Positions 60,321 to 64,000 of a DNA stretch of 64,000 nt are shown in pieces. The position numbers and the translations under genes were made by a program. Every line of letters starts with the position of its first letter. Position 1 is the stretch's first letter. This stretch comes from Carallia brachiata. Its lineage: Eukaryota > Streptophyta > Magnoliopsida > Malpighiales > Rhizophoraceae. The notes beneath the pieces were generated by a model. The model saw nothing but the letters and a program-made list of their open reading frames with translations, was not told the origin of the DNA and ran no database searches. Location of the stretch: assembly GCA_021464245.1 (NCBI GenBank), contig JADCRB010000154.1, positions 205,931 to 269,930 of the forward strand. Direction: 5' to 3'.

Positions 60321-60681
60321 GAGTGTATTTGGGAGGAGAGAAACTATGTAGAGGAAATAAAATTAGGATGGATTGGGTATATTGTTCATGTTTAGCCAGC
60401 CTCCCTTTCCTTATTTATTTTAAAATGTTTCTGTTAAATTACTTTTTTATTTGTGTTTGTATTTTTTAACTTTTACACTTACTGGTAAAATTGGTACTAT
60501 AATACATATTATATTTTCTCTTACTTTCCAGTCATTTTCAAGCAAAATATTTTAATTTCATTTTCTCAAATTACACTCTCACAAAGATAAAAATAATTTA
60601 TATATTCCTTTTGTCTAACATTTATTTTTCATATTTTCATTTTATCAGTTATATCTTCTTCTTTTTTTTCCAAACAAAGGA
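60321..60681. mobile_element. possible Harbinger-like MITE, 361 bp
   Basis: Left end 'gtgtatttgggaggagag' and right end reverse-complemented 'tcctttgtttggaaaaa' are weak inverted matches. TTA flanks both ends (60318-60320 and 60682-60684). A 3-bp duplication is weak evidence on its own. Confidence 0.3.
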
Positions 60682-60734
60682 TTAAAGTGTTTTTTTTTTT
60701 TATTCAACAGAGGGTAAACTACCCACAAATACAA

Positions 60735-61250
60735 ATCAAAATGGGAGCTAAGGGGGCTTAAAAGCCACCATCTGAGGTCCAATTAAGTCTTGCATCAGCA
60801 ACATCCGTAAATCCTCTAGAGGTTGGGACAAAATTTAAAACCCTTGAGGCAAACATTGAGCATATCCAGCAATCCAATCAGCCACATCGTTCCCCTTGCA
60901 AAGAATGTGTCTAAGACTTACTTGCCAATTTCTTTATAACAACTATTGGCGTCCACGCACCAAATTAGCATGAGGATTGGTATCCATAACACCCGTCTTA
61001 ACAGCATTAACCGACACTTACGAATCCACACACATTTCCAACTTATCCACCTGAAACTGTCATACCTTCTGAAGGCCATTAAACAAACCCCACAATCCTG
61101 CCACCATCTCTGAAGCCTTCCCAATATTATGTGTAAATCCCCCTTTTTAGACCCCCTATAATCCCTCAATACCCCCAACACTTGCTAAGCCTATACCTGA
61201 TTGCACTGCCTCGTCTGTCTTTAGCGTCACATGGTCTACTGTTGGTGGCA
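60735..61250 (-). pseudogene. LINE-associated RNase H domain fragment
   Basis: Minus-strand reading across frames gives PPTVDHVTLKTDEAVQ (first catalytic Asp), a middle part with LWGLFNGLQ-like text, VDKLEMCVDS, ILCKGNDVADWIAG (HGxNxxAD-type motif) and a tail near MLLMQDL. This is the plant RVT_3 RNase H type found at the end of LINEs and as stand-alone relics. Several stops and frame changes. The upstream side is cut at 61252 by the hAT element. Confidence 0.7.
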
Positions 61251-61251
61251 G

Positions 61252-64000
61252 TAGTGTTTTCAAAGGCACCAAGCACACCAATGCGCTAAGGGCTCTTAGA
61301 GCCTAGGTGTAAGGCACAAATGCGCGCCTAAGTGAAATAAGGTGTATTTTTAATAAATTAAAGAATTTTTTTAAAAGAAAAATAAAACTTTAAGCAAAAA
61401 GTAAATAATTAAATTAGTTCAAGAAATTTTATTCAAAAATGTAAAGGAAAATATGTCATATCTCTTATAAAATTAAGAAATAAATATAAAATAAATAAAA
61501 ATAATTAATCAAAAGAATGCGGAGTAGTAAAAATAATAAAATTCTACTCTCATAAAAATATAACTAAAAGCTAGCATCATCATCCTCATCTAACAGATGT
61601 ATAGCTTCATCATTAAATTTGTAGTCTTCTTTATTTGCCTCTTCCTCATCATTTATTATATTATCCGAAATATGTTGAACTGTTATACTAGAACTCGGAC
61701 CACCTAAATCTCTTATCACTGATCTAGGTCTCATGTTAAATCTTTCCTCGTGAACTTCAGCAACAATAGCTGCCTTACCCCATGTCAAACCATCAGAAGC
61801 ATTAAACACAAAATCATCCTCAGCATCATCTTCTTCTATTTTACCAACCAACACTTTATTACACTCGTCTATATCTTTCAAAAAAATAGGATATAACGTA
61901 TCATGCAATTGATATCTCTGCATTAAGGCTCAATTATAGTTGATATACCAAATCATTCAAGCAAGTTTGTGTCAGCCTTTTCTCTTTTTGCTGTGAATCT
62001 GCAAAATTTAATTTATTGTCAATATAATTAATCAATAGAATTATAATGGTTATTTATATTGAGATGCATTTTACTTGCATGTTCAAAAACACTCCAATTT
62101 GCTCACACTTTGAAGAGTTGCACATTAGGCTTAGAATTTTTATGGCTAATTTTTGCAAATTTGGTGCAACAGATCCACAAGCTGCCCACCATTCCGCTAC
62201 ATAATAAAATCGTATACTATATTTAATATATTATTTATTCAAATCATTTAAATTATGTAAGAAATGAAAACAATGACTTGAGTTCATAATAGAAAAGTAT
62301 ACTTAGAGCTTTTGTTTTCCTTTGTCTAATAGTCATAGAAATGTCGAATAAGCCTTCAACTTGCTTATACATTACCAACTCCTTTGAGATTTTATCTTGC
62401 TTTGTAAGGATAAAAATTAACCTTTCAATGTATTTGTATAAACCAATCACCACTTCTGTATCATTTTCAAGCTCTAGATTGCTATAGAAAAATTTAGGAT
62501 TCAAGAAATGACCAGTTACATGCAAAGGTCGATGAAGTTGACATTCCCACCAATTATCAATGATTTGAAAAATCTACTCATTTTATCTTCTTTTTCATTA
62601 AATGACTTAGCAATCACCTTCTTTGCTCGATTCATTGCTTCATAAATATAACCCATAGCTAATTTTTTTTCTCCATTAACCTAACGAAGCACACGAACAA
62701 GAGGTTCTGTTACTTTTAGAAGATAAACAACATCATTCCAAATAAAGACATCATAATCGTTTGGCTTGTCTTCTTTGCTTCTTGCTCCTTTAACCATCTA
62801 CTCTTTGTCTAATCTTCAGAAGTCACCATTTTTTTTAAGTTTTCACGCTAGTTGTGGATGCTTAATGGGGTGAGGAATAAAGTAAATCTTGTTTTGGCTG
62901 GCTTTATCAAATTTCTCTGCCAGTGAAATGCCTCATCATGTTTAAAACATCATGACAATTGTTAATATATCCAACACGCTCAATCGCCCATTTGATTGTC
63001 CTTGAAATTGTAGAAGTTTTTCTAATATCTTCTAACATTAAAATTATGCAGTGAGTAACACATGATGACCAGCACAAGTTTGGATACTTAGCTTCCAATA
63101 ATTTTCTTGAAAATATAAAATTTAAATTATGCAAATATTAATACTAAAAAGTCACAAAGATAATTGAATTAAAAGAATTTTACCAGCCAAAATATAGTTC
63201 GAACTATTGTCAGTGACGACTTGGTCAAGTTTATTGCTCCAAATTTTTTTTATCCATCGGCTAAAAAGGTTAAATAGCATATCTCTAGTCTTCACAAATC
63301 AAAGGCATCAATTGACTCAATAAACATACTCCCCCTAGAGCAATTTACTAAAAAGTTCACCAATGTTCTTTGATTTCTGTCAGTCCACTCATTAGACAAA
63401 ATAGAATATTATGTTCTTGCCCACTCTTTTTTGTGATTCTTCATTGAGTCATTTGTATTATAAAACTTCTCTTTAAGAAGTGGAACCTTTACCTCATGAT
63501 AACTTGGTGGTTTCATACCCAGTCCATATCGACAATAGACTGAACTACAATTTTGAAACTATCAAATTTGACAGTGGTAATGGAATTACAGTTTTATACA
63601 TCCACATTACTATATTCGTATACACCTGTTTTTTAACTCCTTCTTATAGGCATCATTGATAGTCATTTGGACTTCTTTTCCCTTTGATTGAGTTGCAACT
63701 TTAAGCTGAAAATATGAATCCATATCACCAACTCGTCTAGATTTCTTATTTTTATTTCCAGCACTTAATATTCTCTCTTTTATCATCAATTTCTACAATT
63801 TTATCTTTCTCATAATCATCTCCTAACCCCACATAATCAAATTCGAGAATTAAATTTATTTGATATTTTTCAACTTTTTTCTTTTTCATAAAAGCTCTAA
63901 CTTCTTCTTTAACATGTTGTGAAGATTTTTTTACAGCCAACAACATTTCTAAACCCTCAACCAAGTGTGCTTTAAGATGAAACATCCCTCCTTTCGTTTC
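61252..64000 (-). mobile_element. hAT transposon remnant, runs off the window
   Basis: The terminus begins TAGTGTTTTCAAAGGC at 61252, directly after the RNase H fragment, followed by GCGCCTAAG-type subterminal words (61263-61345) common at hAT ends. A minus-strand transposase follows to the window edge. The other end is not in the window, so the target duplication cannot be checked. Confidence 0.7.
61564..64000 (-). pseudogene. hAT transposase (DUF659/dimerisation type), decayed
   Basis: Minus-strand pieces from N to C terminus: 63985-63752 (LKAHLVEGLEML..., the stretch after a BED-type finger, with Lys-rich text); a broken DUF659 region around 63500-63150; 63134-62907 (EAKYPNLCWSSCVTHCIILM, MLEDIRKTS, VLNMMRHFTG); 62525-62253 (GHFLNPKFFYSNLELE, GLYKYIERL, EGLFDISMTIRQRKTKA); and 61923-61564 (C-terminal acidic tail after the dimerisation domain, LKDIDECNKVLVGKIEED). 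Order and spacing match the plant hAT proteins with DUF659 and C-terminal dimerisation domain. Stops and frame changes separate the pieces. The N-terminus lies beyond 64000. Confidence 0.82.

Overview
The window reads as nuclear DNA of a flowering plant, almost certainly a eudicot. It is AT-rich and gene-poor. The genes have GT-AG introns and TATA boxes of plant type, and most of the rest is decayed transposable elements. No prokaryotic, organellar or CRISPR features were seen.

Layout. 1-4.14 kb: 3' part of a Ty1/copia retrotransposon (gag tail, protease, integrase, reverse transcriptase, RNase H, then one LTR). 4.2-5.6 kb: unrecognised, perhaps decayed minus-strand coding DNA. 6.0-7.0 kb: a complete five-exon CBS-domain gene of the CBSX3 type. 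9.8-15.3 kb: a dead Mutator-like (MULE) transposase on the minus strand, faced by a broken GRF-zinc-finger gene on the plus strand; an 830-bp hAT-like element sits inside the transposase. 16.3-21.6 kb: minus-strand Ty3/gypsy (Athila/Tat-like) remnant. 22.5-22.8 kb: a RADIALIS-like single-SANT gene. 23.9-24.8 kb: hAT-like element. 26.7-29.8 kb: an LTR-like block, then an L1-type LINE fragment. 31.2-31.5 kb: a small secreted protein with 11-residue repeats. 35.36-38.40 kb: a complete non-autonomous LTR retrotransposon with matching 437-bp LTRs and a 5-bp target duplication. 38.5-40.5 kb: a fatty-acyl-AMP ligase-like gene broken by one frameshift. 40.5-55.3 kb: AT-rich intergenic DNA with many small elements (hAT, Harbinger and palindromic types). 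55.5-59.2 kb: an AlkA-type DNA glycosylase gene whose last 22 coding bases lie beyond a 2.5-kb intron. 60.7-64 kb: a LINE RNase H fragment cut by a decayed hAT transposase that runs off the window.

The host genes (CBSX3-like, RADIALIS-like, the secreted repeat protein, the FAAL-like pseudogene, the glycosylase) are unrelated and show no sign of acting as a cluster. The main interest is the transposon record: several insertions can be placed to the base from their target duplications, and in two places removing the insert restores the older sequence. The strongest candidates for something little described are the 3-kb coding-free LTR element with its array of about fifteen near-palindromic 22-bp units, and the MULE paired with a convergent GRF-type zinc-finger gene.
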